From NCBI RefSeq assembly GCF_001708405.1, contig NZ_CP012418.1, positions 2,418,001 to 2,482,000 of the forward strand: 64,000 nucleotides of DNA, written 5' to 3'. Made by a program: the position numbers and the translations under genes. This stretch comes from Kangiella sediminilitoris. Lineage in GTDB: Bacteria > Pseudomonadota > Gammaproteobacteria > Enterobacterales > Kangiellaceae. This document shows positions 16,032 through 25,193 of the stretch, piece after piece. How positions within the stretch are numbered: position 1 is the stretch's first letter; every line of letters begins with the position of its first letter. Below the pieces are notes generated by a model that was not told the DNA's origin, did no database searches, and saw only the letters and a list, made by a program, of their open reading frames with translations.

Positions 16032-17565
16032 CTCACCCATAATTTTTGGTAAAAACAAAATTCTGATAGAAGATATCCATGCTCTGGCTCACGGGCAGGC
16101 AACAGCTCGCCTGAATAATGATCCTGCCTTTCAAAAGACCATTCAGTGCGGCGCAGACTTTCTTCAAGAGCTACTAAAAGAAGATGGCGTCATTTATGGT
16201 GTAACAACCGGTTATGGTGACTCTGTTACCGAGCAGGTACCACTGTCGAATGTAAATGAACTACCACTACACCTGACACGTTTTCATGGCTGTGGTCTCG
16301 GCGAGACCTTTTCGGTAGAAGAAACACGAGCTATCCTGGGCGCACGTCTAGCTTCTTTAACACAGGGTTATTCAGGGGTCAGCTGGCGCTTACTGCAGCA
16401 GCTAGAAACTTTACTAACCAATGACATCATGCCGCGCATTCCACAAGAAGGCTCGGTGGGGGCTAGTGGTGATTTAACGCCATTATCCTATGTCGCTGCG
16501 GCTTTGATTGGTGAAAGAGATGTGATCTACAAAGGCCAGACGGTACCAACCAAAGAAGCCTTTGATGAACTGGGTATAGACCCCATTCAACTTCAGCCCA
16601 AAGAGGGCCTGGCTATCATGAACGGTACCGCCGTCATGACAGCTCTAGCCTGCCTTGCCTATAAGCGAGCAGAGTATCTAATCGAGCTATGCTCACGAAT
16701 CACCTCGCTCTGCTCTATTGCATTGCAAGGGAATAGCGCGCATTTCGATGAAATCCTGTTCAACGCCAAGCCACATCCGGGCCAGAATCAGGTGGCGGCC
16801 TGGATCCGTGAAGATTTGAACCATCATAGCCACCCACGTAATTCCAGCCGATTGCAGGATCGATATTCTATTCGCTGTGCTCCTCATATCATTGGCGCCC
16901 TGAAGGACTCCATGCCCTGGATGCGCCAGATGATAGAAAATGAGCTCAATAGCGCTAATGACAACCCCATTATTGACGGAGAAGGCCAGCACGTACTCCA
17001 TGGTGGTCATTTCTATGGCGGTCATATCGCCATGGTCATGGATACCCTTAAAACCGGTATCGCAAACCTGGCCGACCTGATGGATCGTCAGATGGCGCTC
17101 TTAATGGATCGCAAATTTAATAATGGCCTGCCAAATAATTTATCGGCAGCAAGCTCCGAACGTAAAGCCATCAATCACGGCTTTAAAGCGGTGCAGATTG
17201 GCATTAGCGCCTGGACCGCGGAAGCTTTAAAAAACACCATGCCAGCCAGCGTTTTTTCACGCTCCACCGAGTGCCACAACCAGGACAAAGTCAGCATGGG
17301 CACCATTGCAGCTCGTGATTGCCTAAGGGTCTTACAGCTAACAGAGCAAGTGGCCGCTGCATCATTGATGGCATCTTCCCAGGCAGTGCAAATTCGTATG
17401 AACCAGGATGAAGTGGACTCAGCGTCCTTATCGCAAGGTGTTACAGCAACGCTTTCAGAAGTCTTTGCCAAGTTTAAGCTGGTTGATGAAGACAGACCAT
17501 TAGAACAGGAATTACGTTATTTTGTGCAACTTATCCAGGCCCGCCACTGGAGTACCTATGGATAA
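16018..17565 (+). CDS. Aromatic amino acid ammonia lyase (HAL/PAL/TAL family)
   Basis: The 515 residues match a histidine/phenylalanine/tyrosine ammonia lyase. The MIO prosthetic group forms from Ala149-Ser150-Gly151 in GSVGASGDLTPLSY. Other active-site pieces are YGVTTGYGDS, NSANDNPI and FYGGHIAM. At the selectivity site, where HAL usually has Ser-His and TAL has His-Leu, this enzyme has Phe89-His90 (LTRFHGCGLG), so the substrate is uncertain. With tyrosine or phenylalanine it would yield coumarate or cinnamate as an aryl building block. The start is GTG at 16018 inside apeJ. No hut genes are nearby, which argues against histidine degradation. Confidence 0.88.
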   Translation: MTTTSSPIIFGKNKILIEDIHALAHGQATARLNNDPAFQKTIQCGADFLQELLKEDGVIYGVTTGYGDSVTEQVPLSNVNELPLHLTRFHGCGLGETFSVEETRAILGARLASLTQGYSGVSWRLLQQLETLLTNDIMPRIPQEGSVGASGDLTPLSYVAAALIGERDVIYKGQTVPTKEAFDELGIDPIQLQPKEGLAIMNGTAVMTALACLAYKRAEYLIELCSRITSLCSIALQGNSAHFDEILFNAKPHPGQNQVAAWIREDLNHHSHPRNSSRLQDRYSIRCAPHIIGALKDSMPWMRQMIENELNSANDNPIIDGEGQHVLHGGHFYGGHIAMVMDTLKTGIANLADLMDRQMALLMDRKFNNGLPNNLSAASSERKAINHGFKAVQIGISAWTAEALKNTMPASVFSRSTECHNQDKVSMGTIAARDCLRVLQLTEQVAAASLMASSQAVQIRMNQDEVDSASLSQGVTATLSEVFAKFKLVDEDRPLEQELRYFVQLIQARHWSTYG

Positions 17566-18001
17566 CGCATCTCTTAAAGACTTATCCATTGCAGCAGAAT
17601 ATTTTGCTGAAGTTCCCTTCTTCGACCTCGACCCGATGCAAATAGTCTGGCATGGCAACTATGTTAAGTACTTCGAAGAAGCTCGTTGTCAGCTGTTACG
17701 CAAGATTGATTATGATTATCCTGATATGAAACAGTCAGGCTATTACTGGCCAATTATTGATATGCGACTGAAGTATGTTAAACCAGCCAGGTACGGCGAT
17801 AAGTTAATTTGTATCGCTGTACTGAAAGAGTTTGAAAACCGTTTAAAAATTGAATATCAGGTTCAGCATGCACAAAGTGGTGAAAAACTATGTAAGGGCT
17901 ACACAGCCCAAGTAGCGGTTACCGTCGACACCTTTGAAATGCAGCTGATCTCACCGCCAATCCTAAAACAAAAAATAGAAGATTATTGCGAACAATTATG
18001 A
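17558..18001 (+). CDS. apeK: Hotdog thioesterase (4-hydroxybenzoyl-CoA thioesterase type), ApeK
   Basis: Single-domain hotdog thioesterase of 147 residues. The core motif is FFDLDPMQIVWHGNYVKYFEEAR, close to the YbgC/4HBT signature with Asp in DLDPMQIVWHGNY. It likely releases aryl or polyene chains from a thioester, or edits mis-loaded carriers. I chose the ATG at 17558, which overlaps the end of the ammonia lyase by 8 bp; the longer frame from 17522 lies inside that gene. Its stop overlaps the next start as ATGA. Confidence 0.84.
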   Translation: MDNASLKDLSIAAEYFAEVPFFDLDPMQIVWHGNYVKYFEEARCQLLRKIDYDYPDMKQSGYYWPIIDMRLKYVKPARYGDKLICIAVLKEFENRLKIEYQVQHAQSGEKLCKGYTAQVAVTVDTFEMQLISPPILKQKIEDYCEQL

Positions 18002-18630
18002 ATACATTAAAGCAGACAATTCTAGTTCTCAGCTATACTTTATTGGCAATGGTATCTACTACGGCTCACAGCAGCTCTTTAGAAGAATGCTCTCTGGACA
18101 CAATCACTGACAGACTGTCCAACCAGCCAGAGTTGTCACGCTTCGAGCAACTAAAAACAATAACCGTTTTATCGCGTCCTTTATCATCTGAAGGCTTTCT
18201 GCTGCTGACTCCTCAATCCGGTTTAATCTGGCAAACACGCAACCCCATCAAAAGCACCACCGTGATTACCGCTTCTGAATTTAAGCAATTCAATAAAAAA
18301 GATCAGCCACTGTCATTGCCGGAATCAGCTGATACTGAAGCAAGCCAGGTTATTTCATCCACTTTTCTGGCCATACTGTCTGGCCATTTTGATCAGTTGA
18401 AGCGAAATTTTACCGCTGAAACGTCATGTAGTAATGGTGAATGGCAGGTTTCTTTAACACCCAGTAATGACGCCATCGAGCAAATCATGACTTATATCCA
18501 TATTGCTGGAACAGACCATATAGATGAAATCGCTTTCACGGAAAGCAGTGGTGATAAAACAGCTTTGCAATTCTTTCCTGAAGAGGCGGAGCCAATAGCT
18601 GAGCAATTAAGGAAATATCTTGCAAAATAA
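17998..18630 (+). CDS. apeL: LolA-like outer-membrane lipid carrier, ApeL
   Basis: Periplasmic protein of 210 residues with a signal peptide (MNTLKQTILVLSYTLLAM, cleavage probably after AHS). The body resembles LolA-type carriers: LSRPLSSEGFLLLTPQSGLI and WQTRNPIKSTTVIT are the strand-rich region seen in that family. In APE clusters it is thought to shuttle the lipid product across the periplasm (inference). The start overlaps the apeK stop as ATGA and the end overlaps apeM by 11 bp. Confidence 0.78.
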   Translation: MNTLKQTILVLSYTLLAMVSTTAHSSSLEECSLDTITDRLSNQPELSRFEQLKTITVLSRPLSSEGFLLLTPQSGLIWQTRNPIKSTTVITASEFKQFNKKDQPLSLPESADTEASQVISSTFLAILSGHFDQLKRNFTAETSCSNGEWQVSLTPSNDAIEQIMTYIHIAGTDHIDEIAFTESSGDKTALQFFPEEAEPIAEQLRKYLAK

Positions 18631-20947
18631 TTATCGCGCCACACTTTGGTTTGCTTTATTACTGATAGTCGGTTTACTTTTTTATGGACAACTTAAGCAG
18701 GGCTTTAAGGTTGAAACCAATATTCTTAAACTGTTACCACAAACAGAAGTAGACCCTTTTGCTGAAGAAGCTTTTACCCGCTTTTCTGATAACAATTTTA
18801 AACAGTTAATTATTGCCGTCTCAGCATCTGATAAGAATGGAGCTTTGGATGGCGCACAAAGACTCAGCCAGCAATTATCAGCTACGAAATTGATAGAGTC
18901 CTTTCAAAGTCAGCTGACTCAAACAGAGCAACGGGCGATCGCTGAGCTATACTTTAACCACAGGTTTTATTTGTTATCGGACAAGGATCGAAGACTGATG
19001 CATGAAGAGGGACGCGATCCCTTTATTGATGACACGCTCCAGCTAATCTATTCGCCCTTATCAGGCCGATTAGTCAGTCTGATTCCTAGCGACCCTTATT
19101 TATTATCCTATCGTTATATACAAAATATAAACGCTCTCAATAACAAACGAAATCAGGCAGCAGAGTTGGTTGATGAATTTATGGTGTTCAACCAAAATGG
19201 ACGGTTCACGGCGTTACTCAGCGCCAGGATCTCAAGCTCCCCGTTCGATACCGATACACAAAACGAACTCAAGGGCGTTATCGAAAAGTTCGAGCGGCAG
19301 AATAACGAGCTGTCCATTCTTAGAACCGGCGCCCTTTTTTATGCTCAACATGCTGCAGCATCAGCAAAGCAGGAAATTTCAACCATAGGCCTTGGCTCAT
19401 TAATTGCAGTTATCGTTTTACTACTGGTGGCTTTTCGTAGTTCAGTTCCACTGCTATTAACATTGAGCTCACTTGCCACCGGAATTTTCATCGCTCTGAC
19501 AGTGGTTCATCTTACCTTTAGTTCGATCCATATCCTGACACTGGTATTCGGTTCAAGTTTAGTCGGTGTAGCGGTAGATTACTCATTTCATTATTTTGCC
19601 ACTGCTAACATTCACCAAAGACCCCTGAAGCACATCCTGATTGCCATTACGATGGGGCTTATCTCTAGTGTCATTGGCTACGTTGCCTTGTTTACAGCAC
19701 CATTCCCTGGTTTGCGTCAGATGGCATTATTTTGTGCCGTAGGGCTAGCCGGTGCTTTTTTCACAGTGGTGCTGTTATTCGACAGAATACCTTACAAGGT
19801 CAATACACCAAACTGGATCCTTAACTGCTTCAAACTACAGTTCCAAATGAGTCGATATGTAGCACGACCAACGTTTATCATCCTTTTATTGGCAGCGCCA
19901 ATAGTGGCAGTATTCATTCTCTCTAATACAGATGAAAATAATGACAACATTCGCCAGCTGCAATCAATCCCCGATGAACTCTATCAACAAGAACTACAGA
20001 TAAAAGCTTTGGTCAACGCGCCGGCCACTAATCAATTTTTTGTGGTTAGGGCAGATAATCCACCTGAACTGCTGCGTCTACTAGACCAGATAAACCCGTC
20101 ACTTGAACAGCTGGTCACCAACAATGCCATGGGTAGCTACCAGCACCTTGCACAGTTTGTGCCCGCCCTTAAACAACAGCACAACAACTACAACCTGATA
20201 GGTCAGTACTTTCTGCAAGATAACCAGCGGGAATTAGTAGAGCTAGGTTTACTGCAGCCAGATCAGGTGGATGAACTAAAGCAACAATATAATAATCAAG
20301 AACCCCTGCAGCTAACCGATTGGCTTAAATCACCGCTCGGACAGCGCTTTAATTATCTTTGGCTAGGTCAGGTCAGTCAGCAATACGCGGCTATTATTAC
20401 TTTGAATAATATTCAAGATATTCCTTCGCTAGAAGCCGCAGCTAGCAAGCATGAGAACCTTTATTTCATAAATAAAGTGGATAAAATCTCGACAATGTTC
20501 GCTAATTATCGCGAGCTGGCATTAATGATGCTAATCCTGGCTATTGGTGCTGTATTCATTGTTTTGACTCTTAAGTATCGCGCTTTAATCGCAGGGTATG
20601 TATTGATGGGACCACTGGTTGCTGGTTCTCTAGCCATTATCATCAACATTTTAATTAACAATAGCTTCAATCTATTCAGTACCCTCGCATTATTCCTGGT
20701 GTTTGGTATAGGCATAGACTATGGGTTATTTTATGCTGAAGCCAAAAAGCGTTCTTCCTACATAAGTCTCGCTATTGGCTTGTCTGCAATCACTACATTA
20801 CTATCCTTTGGCCTGTTATCCCTGAGCCAAACCCCGGCTATCCATGCCTTTGGATTAACAATGCTTACCGGTATTTTGACGGTTTTCCTATTATCACCGA
20901 TACTGGGACACCTTATTTACAGACATAAAGGACTGAAATATGAATAG
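18620..20947 (+). CDS. apeM: RND/MMPL-family exporter ApeM
   Basis: Large inner-membrane transporter of 775 residues with the two-fold layout of RND/MMPL proteins. One membrane segment near residue 12 precedes a periplasmic domain, five segments around residues 255-390, another segment near 415, a second periplasmic domain, and five segments from about 630 to 770. VAVDYSFHYF and GIGIDYGLFYAE are the paired signature segments of transmembrane helix 4 and its repeat. It likely moves the lipid product from the inner membrane to the ApeL carrier (inference). The start is TTG at 18620, inside apeL. Confidence 0.85.
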   Translation: MQNNYRATLWFALLLIVGLLFYGQLKQGFKVETNILKLLPQTEVDPFAEEAFTRFSDNNFKQLIIAVSASDKNGALDGAQRLSQQLSATKLIESFQSQLTQTEQRAIAELYFNHRFYLLSDKDRRLMHEEGRDPFIDDTLQLIYSPLSGRLVSLIPSDPYLLSYRYIQNINALNNKRNQAAELVDEFMVFNQNGRFTALLSARISSSPFDTDTQNELKGVIEKFERQNNELSILRTGALFYAQHAAASAKQEISTIGLGSLIAVIVLLLVAFRSSVPLLLTLSSLATGIFIALTVVHLTFSSIHILTLVFGSSLVGVAVDYSFHYFATANIHQRPLKHILIAITMGLISSVIGYVALFTAPFPGLRQMALFCAVGLAGAFFTVVLLFDRIPYKVNTPNWILNCFKLQFQMSRYVARPTFIILLLAAPIVAVFILSNTDENNDNIRQLQSIPDELYQQELQIKALVNAPATNQFFVVRADNPPELLRLLDQINPSLEQLVTNNAMGSYQHLAQFVPALKQQHNNYNLIGQYFLQDNQRELVELGLLQPDQVDELKQQYNNQEPLQLTDWLKSPLGQRFNYLWLGQVSQQYAAIITLNNIQDIPSLEAAASKHENLYFINKVDKISTMFANYRELALMMLILAIGAVFIVLTLKYRALIAGYVLMGPLVAGSLAIIINILINNSFNLFSTLALFLVFGIGIDYGLFYAEAKKRSSYISLAIGLSAITTLLSFGLLSLSQTPAIHAFGLTMLTGILTVFLLSPILGHLIYRHKGLKYE

Positions 20948-22190
20948 GCCATCGCCAGATTATGACGTCATCATTATTGGCGCAGGCCCTGCGGGAAGTC
21001 TTGCTTCCAGTTTGCTGGTTCAACAGGGCTACAGTGCTTTAGTCATAGAAAAAGAAACATTCCCACGTTTCTCAATTGGTGAAAGCCTATTACCACAATC
21101 CATGATCTATCTTGAAGAAGCAAAGATGCTGAAGGCAGTTGAGGAAGCTGCCGAATCTCTAGGCTTTCAGTATAAGAATGGAGCGGCCTTCATAGCTAAC
21201 GACCAGTACAGTGACTTTAATTTTTCGGAGAAATTCAGCGCTGGCCCCGGCCACACCTATCAGGTCAAACGAGCCCACTTCGATCAGTTATTGGCGAATG
21301 AAGCGGAAAACCAGGGTGCGGACTTTAAGTTTGGCTGTTTGCTGACCTCATTACAGCTCGAACCGGAACCGGTTCTTACCATCCAGACAGAAAAGGGCAT
21401 CAGTGAACAGCTAACCGCTCGCTTTATTCTCGATGCCAGCGGGTTCGCACGGGTTCTACCTAGGCTGCTTGATCTTAGTCAACCCAGTGACTTCCCCGTC
21501 CGTAGCTCAGTTTTTTGTCATATCAAAGATAATATTAGTGACACCGATTATGATAGAAATAAAATTTTAATTGAAACCCATCCAGAGCTGGATGATGTAT
21601 GGTTTTGGCTAATACCTTTTTCCGATGGCACTTCTTCCCTTGGCTGCGTAGCCAAGCCAGAATATTTTGAGCAGCTCACTACTGCTGATACCCCTGAGGC
21701 TCTGTTGGATCAAGCCATTGCAGAAACCAGTCGTTTTCAGACTTTATTGGCATCCTCTACGAAAACTTCAGACACTCGCCAAGTCACCGGATTTTCATCT
21801 AATGTAAAACAGCTTTACGGAAGGAATTTCGCTTTGCTCGGTAATGCGGGTGAATTTTTAGATCCCATATTTTCCTCGGGAGTGACTATTGCCTTCAAGT
21901 CTGCAAAGCTCGCTACTGATATTTTAAACAAACAGTTCACTAACCAGCCCTACTGCTGGCAAACCGAGTTTGCAGAACCTCTTCAGCAGGGAGTAAATAC
22001 CTTTAAAGCATTTGTTAACTCCTGGTATCAGGGAGATTTCCAGAATATTATTCATTTCAAAGATGCTCCGACAGAAGTCAGAGAAATGATCTGCTCTATT
22101 CTAGCTGGATATGCCTGGGACAAGGACAACCCCTTTGTACAACAACCCGAACGTCGTCTACAGGTAGTGGGTGGTCTATGCGCATCTTAG
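20940..22190 (+). CDS. Flavin-dependent halogenase-like oxidoreductase
   Basis: FAD-dependent enzyme of 416 residues. The N-terminal dinucleotide motif is IIGAGPAGSLASSLL, followed by PRFSIGESLLP, typical of the halogenase/geranylgeranyl-reductase superfamily. A WFWLIPF segment fits the WxWxIP motif associated with flavin-dependent halogenases, and GFQYKNGAAF contains a Lys at the position conserved in phenolic halogenases. GNAGEFLDPIFSSGV is the second FAD motif. It may halogenate or hydroxylate the aryl head, as in brominated xanthomonadins. Hydroxylation or reduction cannot be excluded. It overlaps apeM by 8 bp and the next gene by 13 bp. Confidence 0.78.
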   Translation: MNRPSPDYDVIIIGAGPAGSLASSLLVQQGYSALVIEKETFPRFSIGESLLPQSMIYLEEAKMLKAVEEAAESLGFQYKNGAAFIANDQYSDFNFSEKFSAGPGHTYQVKRAHFDQLLANEAENQGADFKFGCLLTSLQLEPEPVLTIQTEKGISEQLTARFILDASGFARVLPRLLDLSQPSDFPVRSSVFCHIKDNISDTDYDRNKILIETHPELDDVWFWLIPFSDGTSSLGCVAKPEYFEQLTTADTPEALLDQAIAETSRFQTLLASSTKTSDTRQVTGFSSNVKQLYGRNFALLGNAGEFLDPIFSSGVTIAFKSAKLATDILNKQFTNQPYCWQTEFAEPLQQGVNTFKAFVNSWYQGDFQNIIHFKDAPTEVREMICSILAGYAWDKDNPFVQQPERRLQVVGGLCAS

Positions 22191-22786
22191 TACTTCTATT
22201 CTTCGCGGCTATACTAACAGCCTGTCAGAGTCTTTACCAAAGCTCTGAGAGGAAGGTTATGGTTGCTGAAGAAGTTGGGTTTAGTTTGCTGTCTTCCGTT
22301 CCATTCGAAGATGGCTTAAGACTGACTCAGAGTGCTACTGCCGAATATAATAATGAAAGCCATGACTTAATTTTTCAGACGGAAATCCGTCAAGGCAACC
22401 TGGCGATGGTTGGTTTAACCCCCACAGGTACTCGACTGTTTACCATCATATTAAAGCAGGGAGAGATCACTGCAGAGGGGTTGTCAGCCATTGTCGAAAA
22501 TATTAAGCCTGATTATTTGCTGGCCGATCTCCAGCTTAGCTTATGGCCAGCAGCAGAAATACAACAGGCTTTATCAGGCGGTAAGATCATAACGGCGCCC
22601 AGCGGGCAGAGGCTAATCACCCGTAATAATCAGCCTATTATCCAAATTGAATACAGCCAGCAGCCAGCGTATGAGGGGACCATCAGGTTTAATCATCTTG
22701 AGCGCGGTTACAGCTTATATATAGAACCTCTTAGTATTGAAACCATTGACCAACCATTTCCAGAGAATAGCAATAATGACCTCTAA
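22178..22786 (+). CDS. apeN: DUF3261-type lipoprotein ApeN
   Basis: Lipoprotein of 202 residues with a clear lipobox (LTACQ, after MRILVLLFFAAI). The mature part is strand-rich and resembles the DUF3261 proteins found in aryl polyene clusters, including LIFQTEIRQGNLAMVGLTPT and DLQLSLWPAAEI. Its role is not established; a place in the outer membrane, receiving the pigment lipid from ApeL, is an inference from context. Overlaps both neighbours. Confidence 0.76.
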   Translation: MRILVLLFFAAILTACQSLYQSSERKVMVAEEVGFSLLSSVPFEDGLRLTQSATAEYNNESHDLIFQTEIRQGNLAMVGLTPTGTRLFTIILKQGEITAEGLSAIVENIKPDYLLADLQLSLWPAAEIQQALSGGKIITAPSGQRLITRNNQPIIQIEYSQQPAYEGTIRFNHLERGYSLYIEPLSIETIDQPFPENSNNDL

Positions 22787-23969
22787 ATCACCGGTTTATA
22801 TCAACAACATGGCTTTGATTAATGCCATGGGTTTTGAACACGAATCACTGCTTCATAAGCTAAGAATCGGTGATTGCTCTGGAATGAAGCCCTACGATTC
22901 AAAACTGACAGGTCATAATTTTCTAGTCGGCAAAGTAACTCAACAACTGCCCAATCTGCCATCTCATTTACAACACCATAATACTCGCAATAACCGCCTG
23001 CTTTTACATTGTTTACAGCAACTTGATACAACCCTGTCAGACTTATTAAATACTTATTCTAAAAGCAGGGTTGGCGTTGTCATGGGTACCAGCACTTCTG
23101 GTATCGCTGAAGGTGAGCGGGCACTTTCTCAGTATATGGAAGAAGAAAGTTTTCCCGATGAGTTTGACTATTCACAAATTCAGATGTCATCTCCTGCAGA
23201 ATTCGTCGCTGATTATCTTGGTTTAAAAGGCCCAGCCTACTCGATTTCCACAGCCTGCTCCTCAAGCGGTAAAGTATTTGCTTCAGCTCAGGGGATGATT
23301 CAGAACGATTTGTGTGATGTCGTTATCGTCGGTGGCGCAGACTCGCTGTGTGACATGACACTGAATGGTTTTAATTCTTTGGAAGCCGTTTCCAGTGAAT
23401 TATGCCAGCCCTTCAGCACCAACCGTTGCGGTATTAATATTGGCGAAGGGGCAGCTATTTTTATCCTCAGTCGTGAACCGTCTGAAATTGAACTTTTGGG
23501 CACAGGAGAATCATCTGATGCACACCATATCTCAGCCCCACATCCCAAGGGAGATGGAGCCGCCGAAGCTATGGTAATGGCACTTAAGGAAGCCGGCTTA
23601 AACTCAGATAGCATTGACTATTTGAACCTACACGGCACGGCAACCGAACTGAACGACAGCATGGAAAGTCAGGCTGTTTCCAGGGTTCTTGGCAGTGATA
23701 CACCCTGTAGTTCTACAAAGCCTCTAACAGGGCATACCCTAGGTGCCGCTGGAGCAACGGAAATAGGTATCTGCTGGCTACTGTTACAACAGGAAAATTC
23801 TCATTTCCTCGCTTTACACCAGTACGACGGCGATTTTGATCCAGAACTGCCTCCAATCAATCTTGTCTCGGAGCAGACAGCAGCCAAGCCTCCCAAAATC
23901 GTCATGAGTAATTCTTTCGCCTTTGGCGGCAATAACGTCAGTGTTATAATTGGCCGAACACAGAGGTAA
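22776..23969 (+). CDS. apeO: Beta-ketoacyl-ACP synthase ApeO
   Basis: Complete ketosynthase of 397 residues with the Cys-His-His triad: Cys161 in SISTACSSSGKV, a His in LNLHGTATELND and a His in STKPLTGHTLGAAG. It is the likely catalytic partner of the Cys-less ApeC, condensing malonyl units onto the growing polyene. I chose the ATG at 22776 because the upstream part of the frame lies inside apeN and adds 13 residues unlike the family. It ends just before apeP. Confidence 0.88.
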   Translation: MTSKSPVYINNMALINAMGFEHESLLHKLRIGDCSGMKPYDSKLTGHNFLVGKVTQQLPNLPSHLQHHNTRNNRLLLHCLQQLDTTLSDLLNTYSKSRVGVVMGTSTSGIAEGERALSQYMEEESFPDEFDYSQIQMSSPAEFVADYLGLKGPAYSISTACSSSGKVFASAQGMIQNDLCDVVIVGGADSLCDMTLNGFNSLEAVSSELCQPFSTNRCGINIGEGAAIFILSREPSEIELLGTGESSDAHHISAPHPKGDGAAEAMVMALKEAGLNSDSIDYLNLHGTATELNDSMESQAVSRVLGSDTPCSSTKPLTGHTLGAAGATEIGICWLLLQQENSHFLALHQYDGDFDPELPPINLVSEQTAAKPPKIVMSNSFAFGGNNVSVIIGRTQR

Positions 23970-23972
23970 GTG

Positions 23973-24449
23973 ATGTTAGATAACCACAACGACAAATTAA
24001 ACATTCTATCGATTCCATTAAGAGATTTGGTACCTCATTCCGAGCCTATGGTGTTGCTTGACTCCATCGTTGAGTTTAACGATAACTCATTACTGGCCGA
24101 GTTTAATGTAACTGAAAATAGCCGGTTCTATGACGCTTCATGCCAAGGGATCGAATCGTGGGTAGGCATTGAATACATGGCTCAGGCCATAGCTGCCTTA
24201 GCTGGTATCAGAGCCAAACTTTCTGGTGAGGAGGTCAAGCTTGGCTTCCTTCTAGGCACACGAAAAATGAATATCTCTGTACCTATCCTGGCAGTGGGTA
24301 ATCGCTACCAGGTTTACATTGAAGAACTTTACATGGATGATTCAGGTCTAGGTGCCTTTAATTGCACCATTAGACATAATGATTCAGTGGTTAGTGACGC
24401 CAAGCTCAATGTATTTGAGACAAGCGACAGCAGCCAGCTTAAACCATAA
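23973..24449 (+). CDS. apeP: Hotdog-fold dehydratase ApeP
   Basis: Second hotdog protein of the cluster, 158 residues. LVPHSEPMVLLDSIVEF resembles the FabZ N-terminal strand, and GIESWVGIEYMAQAIAALAG is the central-helix motif of ApeP proteins. It lacks the GHFxxxPxxPG motif of ApeI, consistent with a heteromeric dehydratase in which the partners supply different parts. A GTG lies directly before the ATG at 23973; either could serve, and the AGAGG Shine-Dalgarno fits both. Confidence 0.83.
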   Translation: MLDNHNDKLNILSIPLRDLVPHSEPMVLLDSIVEFNDNSLLAEFNVTENSRFYDASCQGIESWVGIEYMAQAIAALAGIRAKLSGEEVKLGFLLGTRKMNISVPILAVGNRYQVYIEELYMDDSGLGAFNCTIRHNDSVVSDAKLNVFETSDSSQLKP

Positions 24450-24467
24450 CAACCATAAATATTAATC

Positions 24468-25193
24468 ATGAGTAGAAGAGTTTTAGTGACAGGTTCTAGC
24501 AGGGGCATTGGTAAAAGTATTGCTCTGCAATTAGCACAAGACGGTTTCCATGTTACTGTTCATTGCCGCTCGGGCGTTGAACAGGCTAACGAGACCATAG
24601 AACAAATCCAAAAGGCAGGCGGAAGTGCCAACCTGATCCAGTTTGATATCGCTGATCGAAAGCAGACACGTTCGGCGCTGGAAATCGATATTGAACAACA
24701 TGGAGCCTACTATGGCGTAGTCTGTAACGCAGGTATTACTCGTGATGGTGCTTTCCCTGCATTAACGGATAGCGACTGGGATGACGTCATTCATACCAAT
24801 CTTGACGGTTTTTATAATGTTGTCCACCCCCTGGTAATGCCGATGGTACGCAATAAAAAAGGTGGTCGTATCGTTGCCATGTCGTCCGTTTCAGGTGTTC
24901 TAGGCAACCGTGGTCAGGTCAACTATAGCGCCTCAAAGGCTGGCTTAATTGGCGCCACTAAAGCTCTAGCAGTAGAACTTGCTCGTCGCAAAATAACCGT
25001 AAATTGCGTCGCCCCGGGGTTAATTGAAACCGATATGATCGATGATGAAATCACCAAAGAAGCAATGAAAGTGATACCCGCTCGTCGTATGGGAAAGCCA
25101 GAGGAAATTGCCGGTCTCGTCAGTTACCTTTTCTCCGATACAGCGGGCTATCTTACCCGACAGGTTATCTCGGTTAATGGAGGGATGGCGTAA
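24468..25193 (+). CDS. apeQ: 3-oxoacyl-ACP reductase ApeQ (FabG-like)
   Basis: Short-chain dehydrogenase of 241 residues that reduces 3-oxoacyl-ACP to 3-hydroxyacyl-ACP in each elongation cycle. The NADPH motif is GSSRGIGKSIA, NAGITRDG is present, and the catalytic Ser-Tyr-Lys are in VAMSSVSGV and NYSASKAGL. The C-terminal GYLTRQVISVNGGM is typical of FabG. It overlaps the apeR start by one base. Confidence 0.9.
   Translation: MSRRVLVTGSSRGIGKSIALQLAQDGFHVTVHCRSGVEQANETIEQIQKAGGSANLIQFDIADRKQTRSALEIDIEQHGAYYGVVCNAGITRDGAFPALTDSDWDDVIHTNLDGFYNVVHPLVMPMVRNKKGGRIVAMSSVSGVLGNRGQVNYSASKAGLIGATKALAVELARRKITVNCVAPGLIETDMIDDEITKEAMKVIPARRMGKPEEIAGLVSYLFSDTAGYLTRQVISVNGGMA

Noticed and set aside
16018-17565. 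Histidine ammonia lyase of histidine degradation (hutH)
   Set aside because: No hutU, hutI or hutG is nearby, the gene overlaps pigment genes on both sides and the selectivity residues differ from the usual Ser-His.
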